64,000 bases of DNA, taken from NCBI RefSeq assembly GCF_004768545.1, contig NZ_CP038634.1:2346413-2410412 (forward strand). The letters are read 5' to 3'. Source of the stretch: Cupriavidus oxalaticus. GTDB taxonomy: Bacteria; Pseudomonadota; Gammaproteobacteria; Burkholderiales; Burkholderiaceae. The notes below the pieces were generated by a model. It did no database searches. It worked only from the letters and a program-made list of their open reading frames with translations, and was not told the DNA's origin. This document shows positions 52,327-61,504 of this stretch, piece by piece (within the stretch, counting starts at the first letter, position 1; each line of letters begins with the position of its first letter). The position numbers and the translations under genes were made by a program.

Positions 52327-52344
52327 GCGGCTGCCGGCGTCGGC

Positions 52345-52533
52345 TCAGGGCGCGCAGCGTAGTTGCGGCGTGACCGCGGGCGGCTGGCCGGGTTCGTTGC
52401 CGCCGGCGCCCGGGGTGCCGCCGGGCGTGCCACCCGGCGTGCCGGTGGCCGGGCTGTCGCCGGAATCGCCGCCGCAGGCGGCAAGCGCCAGGCACAGCAG
52501 CAGCGCGGCCAGCGTGGAAGATCGGAGAGTCAT
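52345..52533 (-). CDS. Small lipoprotein, unknown
   Basis: A 62-residue lipoprotein precursor. After MTLRSSTLAALLLCLALAAC, with the lipobox LAAC, the mature part is only about 43 residues: GGDSGDSPAT, a GTPG repeat and a Pro-rich end. AGGAG precedes the ATG. Such short Gly/Pro-rich lipoproteins have no assigned role. It sits between the two secreted phosphoesterase genes and is probably co-transcribed with them. Confidence 0.65.
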   Translation of the reverse strand: MTLRSSTLAALLLCLALAACGGDSGDSPATGTPGGTPGGTPGAGGNEPGQPPAVTPQLRCAP

Positions 52534-52601
52534 GGTGTCGTGCTCCTGCAGGGATGGGGCGCGCGGCGCCCCGGAGAGTGGTCGGACGCGGGGTCCGCGG
52601 T

Positions 52602-54656
52602 TCAGGGGTTCAGCGTGGACAGCGGCTGGCGCGCGCCGGTGATGGTCTTCAGCTCGTCGAGCGTCAGCACCCGCGTCCACATCGCCAGGTCATTGAAGCC
52701 CATCACGCCCTTGAGCGCGCCGGGGTTGTTGCCCACGTAGTTGTGCGTGGCGTCGTCGTTGACGCCCCAGCCGGTGCCGAGCCCGGCCAGCTTGGTGACA
52801 TCGGTGTTGGCGATGGCCTTGTTCTCGGTCTTCTGCAGGCCCAGCACCGGGTCGATGACATAGGCACTGAAGCGCCTGGCCGTGGCATCGACCGACAGCG
52901 CCAGGTAGGCCCACTGGCTGGCCGATACCTTCATGCCGTTGATATCGTCGCGCTTGCCGCCGCTGCCGAGGTTGAAGCGGAGTTCGCAGCTGCCGAACAG
53001 GCCGATGGCGATGCCCGGGTTGCTGCCCGAAAAGTAATTCTTGTTGGCCAGTACCGGCGCACCGGTGCCGTTGCCCTGGGTGCAGTCGGTGCGGAACCAG
53101 AAGCCGATGGTGAATTGCGGGCTCAGCGCGATGTCGGCGCCGTTGTGCACCAGCTTGTAGGCGTCGATATTGGAATCGACCCGCAGCGACTTGCCGGTGA
53201 AGTTGTCGTCGGCCAGCGAGCCGCCGTCGGTGCCGGCAACCCACGGGCCAAGCGTGGCGCCGCCCTTGCTGTCGGCAAACGGCTTGCTGTCCATGCTGAA
53301 GTACGTGGCCAGGCCATCGCGCAGCGTGGGCGCCAGCGTGACGGGCTTGACGTAGTGGATCTGCGCCAGGTACGACACCGGCACGTCGTTGCGTACCAGC
53401 GTGTAGTTGAAGCGGTACAGGCCGGTGGGCATGTCGAAGGCGCTGTCGGTAAACTCGCGCGCCCCGGGCGCCAGCGAAGCGATCACCACGCCGTCGCGCA
53501 GCACGCGCGTGGTGCCGAAGGATTCGGTGGGGTTCTGCCAGCTCAGCGTGATGGCGTCGCTGTAGCGGCCGACGCTGGCGCCGATCGCCCGCACGCCGGC
53601 AGAGGCCGCCTGCAGCGGTGCGCCGTCGAGCCGGCTGGCGGCGGGGTCGGCGGCCACGCCGGCGTGCGCGAGCATCGTCGGCACGAGATCGGCCTCGGTC
53701 GGCAGCGCCGACAGCTCTGCCGCGGTGATGGGCGCAGCGGCGCCGGGCCGGGCCAGCGCGGCGTTCAGCGTCTTGTTGGTGGCGAAGAATGCGGTGCGGT
53801 TTTCCACGGTCGGCGCCGTGGTGGTGGCGCCGGTGGCATCGAGGCCGTGACTGGTGGTGACCAGCACCAGCCAGTCTTCGCCCGGCTGCGCCTGGCGGCG
53901 CGCGGCGACGGCGGCCAGCAGCTCGCCCAGTGCCTTGTCGGTGTCGACGAGGGCGCGCGCATAGGCGCCGCCGCCGAACCCGCCAGTTTCCGCTGCGGCA
54001 GCCGGGGCGCTGTACTGGGCAAACACCACGCCATAGCCGGATTGAAGCTGGCGCAGCGCGTTCTGCGTGACGCAGCTGTCCACGCCGGCACAGTCGACCA
54101 GCGTATCGAGCGCGCCGGTTTCCTGTTCTGCCTTGAGCAGGGCCGGCAGTACCGGCGAGCTGATTGTGGCGCCTTGCTGAAGCCCCGGCTTGCCGGCATC
54201 GCGAAGGTGGCGGAAGACAGTGGGCGCATGCAGCGGCGTGCCGCCGGTGTCGTCGTCGACGCCGTGGCGGTTGACCCAGGTGCCGGTCAGCACCGTGGCC
54301 CAGCTGGGCGCGTCCAGCGTCGGTTGCGCGGTGACGGTGCCCGGCACGCCGCCGGTGGCGGCCGGCACCACGTTCAGCTGCGACAGGTTGGGCAGCTCGC
54401 GCCGCAGGATCGCGCCCTGGACCTGCGCATAGGTGGCGCCGTCGATGCCTACCAGCAGCACGCGCGGACCGCCCTGGCCGGCGGGCGCGGGCGCCGTGGT
54501 CACGGTGTCGGCCGGCTCGGATCCGCTCGCCGCGGTGTCATCGCCGCCGCAAGCCGAGAGCGTCGCGGCCATTGCCGCCGCCAGCGCGCCCAGCGCCGCG
54601 CGGGCCCGTGCGCGCCCGTTGCCGTGTGCGCTGCGCGCTGCATGCTTTCCTGACAT
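52602..54656 (-). CDS. Phosphodiesterase/alkaline-phosphatase-fold lipoprotein with LamG-like domain
   Basis: A 684-residue lipoprotein. The lipobox is LSAC (about Cys36) after a long Arg/Ala-rich signal. The catalytic domain (about 60-370) has LLVGIDGATYAQVQ, the metal-binding start of type I phosphodiesterases/nucleotide pyrophosphatases, PSWATVLTGTWVNRHGV with a threonine in the nucleophile region, and LVTTSHGLDATG. A short Fn3-like stretch follows, then a LamG/concanavalin-like domain (about 480-670; FTIGFWFRTDCT). It probably hydrolyses phosphodiesters at the cell surface. It precedes the small lipoprotein and phospholipase C genes on the same strand. Confidence 0.82.
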   Translation of the reverse strand: MSGKHAARSAHGNGRARARAALGALAAAMAATLSACGGDDTAASGSEPADTVTTAPAPAGQGGPRVLLVGIDGATYAQVQGAILRRELPNLSQLNVVPAATGGVPGTVTAQPTLDAPSWATVLTGTWVNRHGVDDDTGGTPLHAPTVFRHLRDAGKPGLQQGATISSPVLPALLKAEQETGALDTLVDCAGVDSCVTQNALRQLQSGYGVVFAQYSAPAAAAETGGFGGGAYARALVDTDKALGELLAAVAARRQAQPGEDWLVLVTTSHGLDATGATTTAPTVENRTAFFATNKTLNAALARPGAAAPITAAELSALPTEADLVPTMLAHAGVAADPAASRLDGAPLQAASAGVRAIGASVGRYSDAITLSWQNPTESFGTTRVLRDGVVIASLAPGAREFTDSAFDMPTGLYRFNYTLVRNDVPVSYLAQIHYVKPVTLAPTLRDGLATYFSMDSKPFADSKGGATLGPWVAGTDGGSLADDNFTGKSLRVDSNIDAYKLVHNGADIALSPQFTIGFWFRTDCTQGNGTGAPVLANKNYFSGSNPGIAIGLFGSCELRFNLGSGGKRDDINGMKVSASQWAYLALSVDATARRFSAYVIDPVLGLQKTENKAIANTDVTKLAGLGTGWGVNDDATHNYVGNNPGALKGVMGFNDLAMWTRVLTLDELKTITGARQPLSTLNP

Positions 54657-54810
54657 CTGTCATTCCCCTGTCTGTCTGCTGTTCTGCGCCGGCGGCCGGT
54701 GCCGCGTGGCGGATTGCGCTTCCCGCAATGCGCTCGCAGAGTAAAAACAGGGGTTGTCACCGCGGTGACAGAGGGCGAAAGAATGCTGATGCGGTTATTC
54801 AGATTCTTTC
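54657..54810. promoter_or_regulatory. Promoter region of the phosphoesterase cluster with dyads
   Basis: Three elements lie upstream of the lipoprotein gene: CTGTCAT-TCCC-CTGTCTG (54657-54674), which resembles a Pho box in the opposite orientation and touches the start codon; a perfect palindrome TGTCACCGCGGTGACA (54755-54770); and GAAAGAAT (54777-54784) with ATTCTTTC (54803-54810). Regulation by phosphate is plausible but not shown. Confidence 0.4.
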
Positions 54811-54898
54811 GGGCATTGCAGACAAGGCAGGCGTGACAATGCCGCGCGGGGGCACAGGAAATTCGCGCGGCATCGGGGGCCGGGGAAAAGAAGGGCCG

Positions 54899-55027
54899 TC
54901 AGCTACGGAAGCCGACGCCCTGCATGATGATGCGCAGCACCCAGGCGGCCACCCCCAGCGCCGCCACGCTCGCCAGCCAGATCAGCACCAGCCAGCCCAG
55001 CCGGCGCAGCCACAACGGCGCGGCCAT
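54899..55027 (-). CDS. DUF2474 small subunit of the bd-type oxidase
   Basis: A 42-residue membrane peptide with one helix (about 9-33) and an Arg-Arg start. Genes of the DUF2474 family commonly follow cioAB/cydAB genes and are thought to be CydX-like accessory subunits. Its ATG shares one base with the stop of the subunit II gene (TGATG), so it is translationally coupled and the last gene of the oxidase operon. Confidence 0.8.
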   Translation of the reverse strand: MAAPLWLRRLGWLVLIWLASVAALGVAAWVLRIIMQGVGFRS

Positions 55028-56034
55028 CAGTGATAGCCCTCGCCGTGGCGGACCTTGCCGCGGAACACGTAGTACGCCCACACCGTGTACATCAGGATGA
55101 AGGGGATGATGAACAGCGCCCCGACCAGCGCAAAGCCCTGGCTCTGCGGCGGCCCGGCCGCGTCCCAGATCGAGATCCCGGGCGGGATGATATTGGGCCA
55201 GACGCTGATCGCCAGGCCGCTATAGCCCAGGAACACCAGCCCCAGCGCGTACAGGAACGGCGCCATGTTCGGCTCGCGGCGCAGCGCGCGCATCAGCATC
55301 AGCATGCACAGCGCCACCAGGATCGGCACCGGCGAGAACCAGAACAGGTTCGGCAGGCTGAACCAGCGCTCGGCGATTTCCGGGTGCGTCAGCGGCGTCC
55401 ACAGGCTGATCACCGCGATCACCGCCAGCAGCAGCCACGCCAGCGCCCCGGCCAGCCTGATCATGCGCTGCTGCAGGTCTCCCTCGGTCTTCATGATCAG
55501 CCAGGTGCTGCCCAGCACCGTGTACGCCACCACCAGCCCGACGCCGCAGAACAGCGGGAAGGGCGCCAGCCAGTCCAGCGGGCCGCCGGCAAAGCGATGG
55601 CCTTCCATCTTGATGCCGTCGATATAGGCGCCCAGCGCCACGCCCTGGAAGAAGCTGGCGGTGGCGGATCCCAGGATAAAGGACGCGTCCCACACCGGCC
55701 GTTCGCGGTCGTTGGCCTTGAAGCGGAATTCGAACGCCACGCCGCGGAAGATCAGGCCCAGCAGCATCAGCATCAGCGGCAGGTAGAGCGCGCTCAGCAC
55801 GACCGAGTACGCCAGCGGGAACGCCGCCAGCAGCCCGGCACCGCCCAGCACCAGCCAGGTTTCATTGCCGTCCCAGACCGGCGCCACCGTGTTCATCATC
55901 ACGTCGCGGTCATGGCGGTCGGGAACGAACGGAAAGAGCATGCCGATGCCCAGGTCAAAGCCGTCCATCACCACATACATCATCACGCCGAAGAAGATGA
56001 TGACGATCCAGAGAAGGGAGAGATCGATGCCCAT
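55027..56034 (-). CDS. cioB: Cyanide-insensitive quinol oxidase (bd type) subunit II
   Basis: A 335-residue membrane protein with eight to nine helices, CydB/CioB family. MDGFDLGIGMLFPFV, APVWDGNETWLVLGGAGLLAAFP (given in part) and FRGVAFEFRFK are diagnostic. With subunit I it forms a cytochrome bd-type oxidase that reduces oxygen to water with ubiquinol and does not pump protons. GGGAGAGATCG precedes the ATG; the open frame begins earlier at 56073. It is 4 bases after the subunit I gene. Confidence 0.94.
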   Translation of the reverse strand: MGIDLSLLWIVIIFFGVMMYVVMDGFDLGIGMLFPFVPDRHDRDVMMNTVAPVWDGNETWLVLGGAGLLAAFPLAYSVVLSALYLPLMLMLLGLIFRGVAFEFRFKANDRERPVWDASFILGSATASFFQGVALGAYIDGIKMEGHRFAGGPLDWLAPFPLFCGVGLVVAYTVLGSTWLIMKTEGDLQQRMIRLAGALAWLLLAVIAVISLWTPLTHPEIAERWFSLPNLFWFSPVPILVALCMLMLMRALRREPNMAPFLYALGLVFLGYSGLAISVWPNIIPPGISIWDAAGPPQSQGFALVGALFIIPFILMYTVWAYYVFRGKVRHGEGYH

Positions 56035-56038
56035 GGTG

Positions 56039-57472
56039 TCAGCTCCGGGTGCGCACGGCGGGGTTGGGGGCAAGGACTTCGTCGTCGTCCACGGCGGAGA
56101 GCGGGCGGGCCGGCGTATGCTCGCGTCCCGGGCCGCCTTCCGGCCTTGGCGCTTCCATCACCGGCCCCTTGCGCACCAGCCGCATCATGTAGGCGATGCC
56201 GACGCCGAACACGAAGAAGTACGCGATCACGAAGATCCCCAGCGTCAGCGCCAGTTCGGGCACGCCGTGCGGCGAGACCGCGTCGGCGGTGCGCTGCAGC
56301 CCGTAGACCACCCACGGCTGGCGGCCCACCTCGGTGGTGTACCAGCCGGCCAGGATCGCAATCACGCCGGCCGGCCCCATCCATAGCGCCATATGCAGGA
56401 AGGCGCGGGCGCGGTACAGCCGTTCGCCCCGGCGCAGCAGCAGGCTCCAGGCGCCCAGCGCGATCATCAGCAGCCCCAGGCCCACCATCACGCGGAAAGA
56501 CCAGAACAGGATGGTCGAATTGGGCCGGTCCTCAGGGGCAAATTCCTTCAGTCCCTGGATCTGCCCATCCCAGGTGTGCGTGAGGATCAGGCTGCCCAGG
56601 CGCGGCACTTCGACCGCGAAGCGGGTTTCCTCGCGCTGCATGTCGGGCCAGCCGAACAGCAGCAGCGGCAGCCCTTCGTTGCCGTGGTTTTCCCAGTGGC
56701 CTTCAAGCGCGGCGATCTTGGCGGGCTGGTGCTTGAGCGTGTTCAGGCCATGCAGGTCGCCGATCACGGCCTGGATCGGCGCGACGATCAGCAGCATCCA
56801 CATCGCCATCGACAGCATCTTGCGGATGGCCTGGTTGTCGCGGCCGCGCAGCAGGTGCCACGCCGCCGACGCGCCGACGAACAGCGCCGTGGCCAGGAAC
56901 GCCGCCACGCTCATATGCAGCAGGCGATAGGGGAAGGACGGGTTGAAGATGACCGCGAACCAGTCGGTGGGGACCACGCGGCCGTTGATGATCTCGAAGC
57001 CGGCCGGCGTCTGCATCCAGCTGTTCGACGCCAGGATCCACGTGGCGGAAATCAGCGTGCCCAGCGCCACCATCACGGTGGCAAAGAAATGCAGCCCGGG
57101 CCCGACGCGGTTCCAGCCGAACAGCATCACGCCGAGGAAGCCGGCCTCCAGGAAGAAGGCGGTCAGCACTTCATAGGTCAGCAACGGCCCGGTGATGCTG
57201 CCGGCGAACTCGGAGAAGAAACTCCAGTTGGTGCCGAACTGGTAGGCCATCACCAGCCCGGAGACGACCCCCATGCCGAAGTTGACGGCAAAGATCTTGG
57301 ACCAGAAGTGGTAGAGGTCGCGGTAATGCGGGCGCTTGGTGCGCAGCCAGCAGCCTTCCAGCACCGCCAGGTAGGCGGCCAGGCCGATGGTGATCGCGGG
57401 AAAGATGATGTGGAAAGAAACGGTAAAGGCAAACTGGATGCGGGCGAGGTCAAGCGCGGTCAAACCAAACAT
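56039..57472 (-). CDS. cioA: Cyanide-insensitive quinol oxidase (bd type) subunit I
   Basis: A 477-residue membrane protein of the CydA family. The heme ligand His21 is in FTVSFHIIFPAITIGLAAYL, and GRQPWVVYG is present. The periplasmic Q loop is of the short kind, which places it in the CIO (CioA) class rather than the E. coli long-loop class. It carries the hemes and the quinol site. ACGGAGAACAACT precedes the ATG at 57472. It is the first gene of the cioAB-DUF2474 operon. The oxidase supports respiration at low oxygen or when heme-copper oxidases are poisoned. Confidence 0.95.
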   Translation of the reverse strand: MFGLTALDLARIQFAFTVSFHIIFPAITIGLAAYLAVLEGCWLRTKRPHYRDLYHFWSKIFAVNFGMGVVSGLVMAYQFGTNWSFFSEFAGSITGPLLTYEVLTAFFLEAGFLGVMLFGWNRVGPGLHFFATVMVALGTLISATWILASNSWMQTPAGFEIINGRVVPTDWFAVIFNPSFPYRLLHMSVAAFLATALFVGASAAWHLLRGRDNQAIRKMLSMAMWMLLIVAPIQAVIGDLHGLNTLKHQPAKIAALEGHWENHGNEGLPLLLFGWPDMQREETRFAVEVPRLGSLILTHTWDGQIQGLKEFAPEDRPNSTILFWSFRVMVGLGLLMIALGAWSLLLRRGERLYRARAFLHMALWMGPAGVIAILAGWYTTEVGRQPWVVYGLQRTADAVSPHGVPELALTLGIFVIAYFFVFGVGIAYMMRLVRKGPVMEAPRPEGGPGREHTPARPLSAVDDDEVLAPNPAVRTRS

Positions 57473-57806
57473 AGTTGTTCTCCGTGGCGCTGGCCTGGCG
57501 CACGCCTGCGGACGGCGCGGCGCTGCGGGGGGCAGGCCGGCCAGTCGGCGGGGGCGCGCCGGGGGCGCGGGCCGTAGGCGCGTGCGGTAAGCGTAGTGTA
57601 CGCCGCGTGCAGCGCGATGGGCAGCATGCCGGGCGAGTGACATTTCGCCGCAGTGGGCGGCGCGGGCACAACCTGGGCCGACTGCCGGAGATCATCCTAC
57701 CGATCGGTCCTCAGGAATAACAGCATCACCTCCACGAAAAAATACCGTATCAGTTTTGCGCGGTGCAGCAGGTGCCACTGCGGGTGCCGGCGCTGCTGGC
57801 GCGGGG
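57473..57806. promoter_or_regulatory. Upstream region of the oxidase operon
   Basis: This 334-base GC-rich gap between cioA and the LysR gene (which ends here) must hold the oxidase promoter. I see no gene and no match to the Fnr/Anr box TTGAT-N4-ATCAA. A perfect palindrome ACCGATCGGT occurs at 57699-57708. Confidence 0.35.
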
Positions 57807-58742
57807 CTAGGCCACTTCCGCGGCGGCCTGGCGCAGGCAGGCGAGCATCTGTTCCGCGCTGAGCGACGGCGCGCGTTCGCGCAGCGTGATGATGCCGACC
57901 GGCGGCAGTTCCACCGGCACATCGATCGGCAGCACCTGCAGCCTGCCTTCAGCCTGCATGGCCCGCGCCACCGATTGCGCCATGAACCCGGCCGCGCCGC
58001 GCTGGCCGACGAAGGTCGCCAGCGCCAGGTAGGACGACGTCTCGATCACGTCCTGCGGCGGATGCAGCCCGTAGCGGTAGAACGCCTGCTCGATCTTCAC
58101 CCGCAGCGATGCCCACGGCGGCGGCAGCACGCACGGCATCGCGGCCAGGTCGGCCCAGCCCGGCCGCGTCTTGCGCGCGAGCTTGTGGCCGCGCTTGACT
58201 ACCACCACCATCGGCTCGTCATACAAGGCCTCTGTCACAAGATCGGGCGCGGCGTAGCCTGGCTCCAGCCGGCCGACGATCAGGTCCAGTTCGCGCAGCC
58301 GCAGCTTGGGCAGCAGGTGCGTCAGGTCGCCTTCCTCCACCAGCACGGTGGCACGCGCATGGCGGTCCTTGAGCAGCCCCACCGCGCGCGCCACCAGAAC
58401 AGGCAAGCCGGCGCCCATCGAGCCCACCTGTACGCGCCCCGACGCGCCGCTCTGCACCGCCGCGATCTCGTCGCGGGTCTGCTCGTACTGCGCCAGCACC
58501 GAGCGCGCGAAGCGCACCAGCGACTCGCCGGCGGGCGTGGGCTCGGTGCCGCGCGTCGAGCGCGTGAACAGCGTCAGCCCCAGCATCTTCTCGACTTCGG
58601 TCAGCACCCGCGACACCGCGGGCTGGCTCACCGACAGGAATTCCGCGGTGCGCCCGAGATGGCGGAATTCATCCAGCGCCACCAGCAATTGCAGATGGCG
58701 CAGCTTGATATTGGAGCGCAGCGCGCGATCGATCTTGACCAT
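57807..58742 (-). CDS. LysR family transcriptional regulator
   Basis: A 311-residue LysR regulator close in pattern to the GbpR-like group that controls sugar and sugar-acid genes. The HTH reads LRHLQLLVALDEFRHLGRTA and SVSQPAVSRVLTEVEKMLG; the effector domain begins VQVGSMGAGLPVLVARAVG. It diverges from the Bug gene at 58886, and the gap contains a LysR-type dyad. It is probably the regulator of the sugar-acid operon on the plus strand. Confidence 0.94.
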   Translation of the reverse strand: MVKIDRALRSNIKLRHLQLLVALDEFRHLGRTAEFLSVSQPAVSRVLTEVEKMLGLTLFTRSTRGTEPTPAGESLVRFARSVLAQYEQTRDEIAAVQSGASGRVQVGSMGAGLPVLVARAVGLLKDRHARATVLVEEGDLTHLLPKLRLRELDLIVGRLEPGYAAPDLVTEALYDEPMVVVVKRGHKLARKTRPGWADLAAMPCVLPPPWASLRVKIEQAFYRYGLHPPQDVIETSSYLALATFVGQRGAAGFMAQSVARAMQAEGRLQVLPIDVPVELPPVGIITLRERAPSLSAEQMLACLRQAAAEVA

Positions 58743-58756
58743 GGCCGCAGTCTACC

Positions 58757-58770
58757 TAACGAAAACGTTA
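58757..58770. promoter_or_regulatory. Candidate LysR operator
   Basis: TAACG-AAAA-CGTTA is a perfect dyad 15 bases upstream of the LysR start, in the divergent promoter region with the Bug gene. Its size and spacing fit a LysR site. Confidence 0.5.
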
Positions 58771-58885
58771 TGAAGCAATGCTGGTTTTTGATTGGATTGT
58801 TATGTACGGCGGCGAGAGAATGCCTGGCATGACGACGCCGGGCCCGCACCGGTCGCCCATAATCAAAACACGGAGACACCCGCAA

Positions 58886-59902
58886 ATGACCCAAGGACTC
58901 CCCATCGACCTGAAGCGCCGCAACCTGCTCATCGGCGCCGCCGCCGGCGTTGCTGCCGGTGCTGCCGGCGTGCTGCTGCCGGGCTCGCGCGCGCTGGCCT
59001 CCGCGTATCCAGAGCGTCCGATCACCTTTATCTGCCCGTGGCCGGTCGGCGGCACGGCAGACCAGTCGATGCGCGCGCTGTGCCAGGTGGCCGGCGGCAT
59101 CCTCAAGCAATCGATCGTGGTGGAAAACCGCGCCGGCGCTTCCGGCATGATCGGCACCAAGGCGCTGGCACGCGCCACGCCGGACGGGTACACCATTGGC
59201 CAGATCCCGATTTCGGTCACGCGCTTTGCCCAGCTCGGCATGCTGCAGCTGGACCCGCGCACCGAGCTGACCTACCTGGCGCGAACGTCGGGCCAGACCT
59301 TCGGAATCGCGGTGCCGACCAACTCGCGCTACAAGACGCTTCAGGACGTGGTCGCGGCGGCCAAGGCGAACCCGGGCACGGTCACCTATGCGCACGCTGG
59401 CATCGGCGGCGCGACTCATGTCGGCATGGAGCAGTTTGCGCTGGCCGCAGGCGTGCAGTTCAATGCGGTCGCCTACAAGGGCGGTGCCGCCGCGCTGCAG
59501 GACGTGCTGGCGGGCCAGGTGGAACTGCTGGCGGATTCCAGCTCGTGGGCGCCGCATGTGGAAGCCGGCAAGCTGCGCCTGCTGGCGACCTGGGGCGAGC
59601 AGCGCGCATCGCGCTTCAAGGACACGCCCACGCTGAAGGAGCTCGGCTACAACGTCGTGGTGGAAGCGCCCAACGGCATCGGCGCGCCCAAGGGCCTGCC
59701 GCCCGCCATCGAGAAGACGCTGCGCGATGCCTTCCGCGCCGCGGTGGCGAGCAATGAATTCAAGCAGGTCGCGGCACGGCTGGATGCGCCGCTGATGTAC
59801 CTGGACGGTCCCGACTACAAGAATTACGTGGCCAGCATCTATGCGCAGGAAACCGAGCTGATCAAGCGCCTGAAGCTCAAGGAACTGCTGCAGCAAAGCT
59901 GA
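58886..59902 (+). CDS. Bug family receptor with twin-arginine-like signal
   Basis: A 338-residue Bug/TctC periplasmic receptor. The signal sequence contains KRRNLLIGAAAG, a twin-arginine-like start that is unusual for this family, ending near ALASAYPE. RPITFICPWPVGGTADQSMR, VVENRAGASGMIG and DTPTLKELGYNVVVE identify the family. ACGGAGACACCCGCAA precedes the ATG at 58886; an earlier in-frame start at 58778 is not used. It is the first gene of the sugar-acid operon, so its ligand is probably a hexarate or related acid. Confidence 0.92.
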   Translation: MTQGLPIDLKRRNLLIGAAAGVAAGAAGVLLPGSRALASAYPERPITFICPWPVGGTADQSMRALCQVAGGILKQSIVVENRAGASGMIGTKALARATPDGYTIGQIPISVTRFAQLGMLQLDPRTELTYLARTSGQTFGIAVPTNSRYKTLQDVVAAAKANPGTVTYAHAGIGGATHVGMEQFALAAGVQFNAVAYKGGAAALQDVLAGQVELLADSSSWAPHVEAGKLRLLATWGEQRASRFKDTPTLKELGYNVVVEAPNGIGAPKGLPPAIEKTLRDAFRAAVASNEFKQVAARLDAPLMYLDGPDYKNYVASIYAQETELIKRLKLKELLQQS

Positions 59903-59943
59903 GCGCAGTTGCACCACCAGCCGTCCACCACAGCGAATCCCAA

Positions 59944-61467
59944 GTGAAGCCCAATCCCGTCATCCGCCTGCACGCCAACGACAACGTGCTGGTCGCCCGG
60001 CATGAACTGTCGCTGGGCCAGCAGCTTGCCGAACCCGCGGTGCGTGTGCGCGCGCAGGTGCCGGCCGGCCACAAGATCGCGGCCTGTGCCATTGCCGCCG
60101 GCACGCCGGTGCGCAAGTTCGATACCGTGATCGGCGTGGCCGCGCGCGATATCGTGCCCGGCGAGCATGTGCATTCGCACAACCTGACGCTGGTCGATTT
60201 CTATCGCGATCCCGCGTTCTGCCAGGACGTGCGGCCGGTCGACTACGTGCCCGAGGCGCAGCGCGCCACGTTCAACGGCTTCGTGCGCGCCGATGGCCGC
60301 GTGGGCACGCGCAATTTCATCGGTATCCTGTCTTCGGTCAATTGCTCGTCGACGGTGATCCGTCAGATTGCCGCGCATTTCACGCCGGAACGGCTGGCGG
60401 CCTATCCCAATGTCGATGGCGTGGTCGCGTTTGCGCAGACCAGCGGCTGCGGCATGTCGTCGCCGAGCGAGCATTTCGATGTGCTGCGGCGCACGCTGGC
60501 GGGCTATGCGCGCCATCCCAACCTGGCTGGCGTGCTGATCGTCGGGCTGGGCTGCGAGCGCAACCAGGTCGCATCGCTGGTGGAATCGCAGGGCCTGGAA
60601 CCCGGACCCGCTGTGCATACGCTGGTGATGCAGGACACCGGCGGTACGCGCGCCACCATCGCGGCGGGCATCCGCGCGGTCGAGGCGATGCTGCCCGCGG
60701 CCAATGCCGCGGTGCGCCAGCCGGTGCCGGCCAGCCATCTCAAGATCGGCCTGGAGTGCGGCGGCTCGGACGGCTTCTCGGGCATCAGCGCCAACCCGGC
60801 GCTGGGCGCGGCGATGGACCTGCTGGTGCGCCATGGCGGCACCGCCATCCTGTCGGAGACGCCCGAGATCCACGGTGTCGAATTCATGCTGACGCGCCGC
60901 GCCGTCACGCCGGAAGTCGGGCAGAAGCTGCTCGACCGGCTGGCCTGGTGGGAGCGCTACACCGCCGGCCAGAATGCGCAGTTCAACGGCGTGGTCGGCC
61001 ACGGCAACCAGCAGGGCGGGCTGGCCAATATCTTCGAGAAGTCGCTGGGCTCGGCGATGAAGGGCGGCACCACGCCGCTGCAGGCGGTGTACGAGTATGC
61101 CGAGCCGATCGACCGGGCCGGCTTTGTCTTCATGGACTCGCCCGGCTATGACCCGGTCGCCGTGACCGGCCAGATTGCCAGCGGCGCCAACCTGATCTGC
61201 TTCACCACCGGCCGCGGCTCGATGTTCGGCTCCAAGCCCGCCCCGACGATCAAGCTCGCCTCCAACTCCGCCATGTACCAGCGGCTGGAAGAGGACATGG
61301 ACATCAACTGCGGGCTCGTGCTCGACGGCGAACTGACCGTGCCCGAGATGGGCGAGCGCATCTTCCGGCATATCCTGCGCGCCGCTTCCGGCGAGCCCAC
61401 CAAGAGCGAGCTTCTGGGTTTGGGCGACAACGAGTTCGTACCCTGGCACCTCGGCATCGTCAGCTGA
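59944..61467 (+). CDS. UxaA family hydro-lyase (galactarate/altronate dehydratase-like)
   Basis: A 507-residue dehydratase of the UxaA/GarD family. The N-terminal SAF-type domain (about 1-90: LHANDNVLVARHELSLGQQL) is followed by the catalytic part with DGRVGTRNFIGILSSVNCSS, AQTSGCGM, GLGCERNQ, and GLECGGSDGFSGISANPALG, which hold the Cys ligands for iron. Members dehydrate galactarate, altronate or related sugar acids. GTG is used as start. It lies 41 bases after the Bug gene and 37 before the aldehyde dehydrogenase, in one operon. Confidence 0.93.
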   Translation: MKPNPVIRLHANDNVLVARHELSLGQQLAEPAVRVRAQVPAGHKIAACAIAAGTPVRKFDTVIGVAARDIVPGEHVHSHNLTLVDFYRDPAFCQDVRPVDYVPEAQRATFNGFVRADGRVGTRNFIGILSSVNCSSTVIRQIAAHFTPERLAAYPNVDGVVAFAQTSGCGMSSPSEHFDVLRRTLAGYARHPNLAGVLIVGLGCERNQVASLVESQGLEPGPAVHTLVMQDTGGTRATIAAGIRAVEAMLPAANAAVRQPVPASHLKIGLECGGSDGFSGISANPALGAAMDLLVRHGGTAILSETPEIHGVEFMLTRRAVTPEVGQKLLDRLAWWERYTAGQNAQFNGVVGHGNQQGGLANIFEKSLGSAMKGGTTPLQAVYEYAEPIDRAGFVFMDSPGYDPVAVTGQIASGANLICFTTGRGSMFGSKPAPTIKLASNSAMYQRLEEDMDINCGLVLDGELTVPEMGERIFRHILRAASGEPTKSELLGLGDNEFVPWHLGIVS

Positions 61468-61504
61468 TTGCCGGCTGTCCCACCATTTTTTGAATCGATT
61501 CCCG

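Noticed and set aside
50207..52642. Plus-strand open frame of 811 codons
   Set aside because: It mirrors the phospholipase C gene; the Gly/Val/Arg-rich product has no domain, while the minus strand shows a full Tat-exported enzyme.
52554..54653. Plus-strand open frame of 699 codons
   Set aside because: Shadow of the phosphodiesterase-like lipoprotein gene, with no recognisable motif and no ribosome site.
57473..57806. Fnr/Anr box for the quinol oxidase
   Set aside because: I looked for TTGAT-N4-ATCAA and near matches on both strands and found none.
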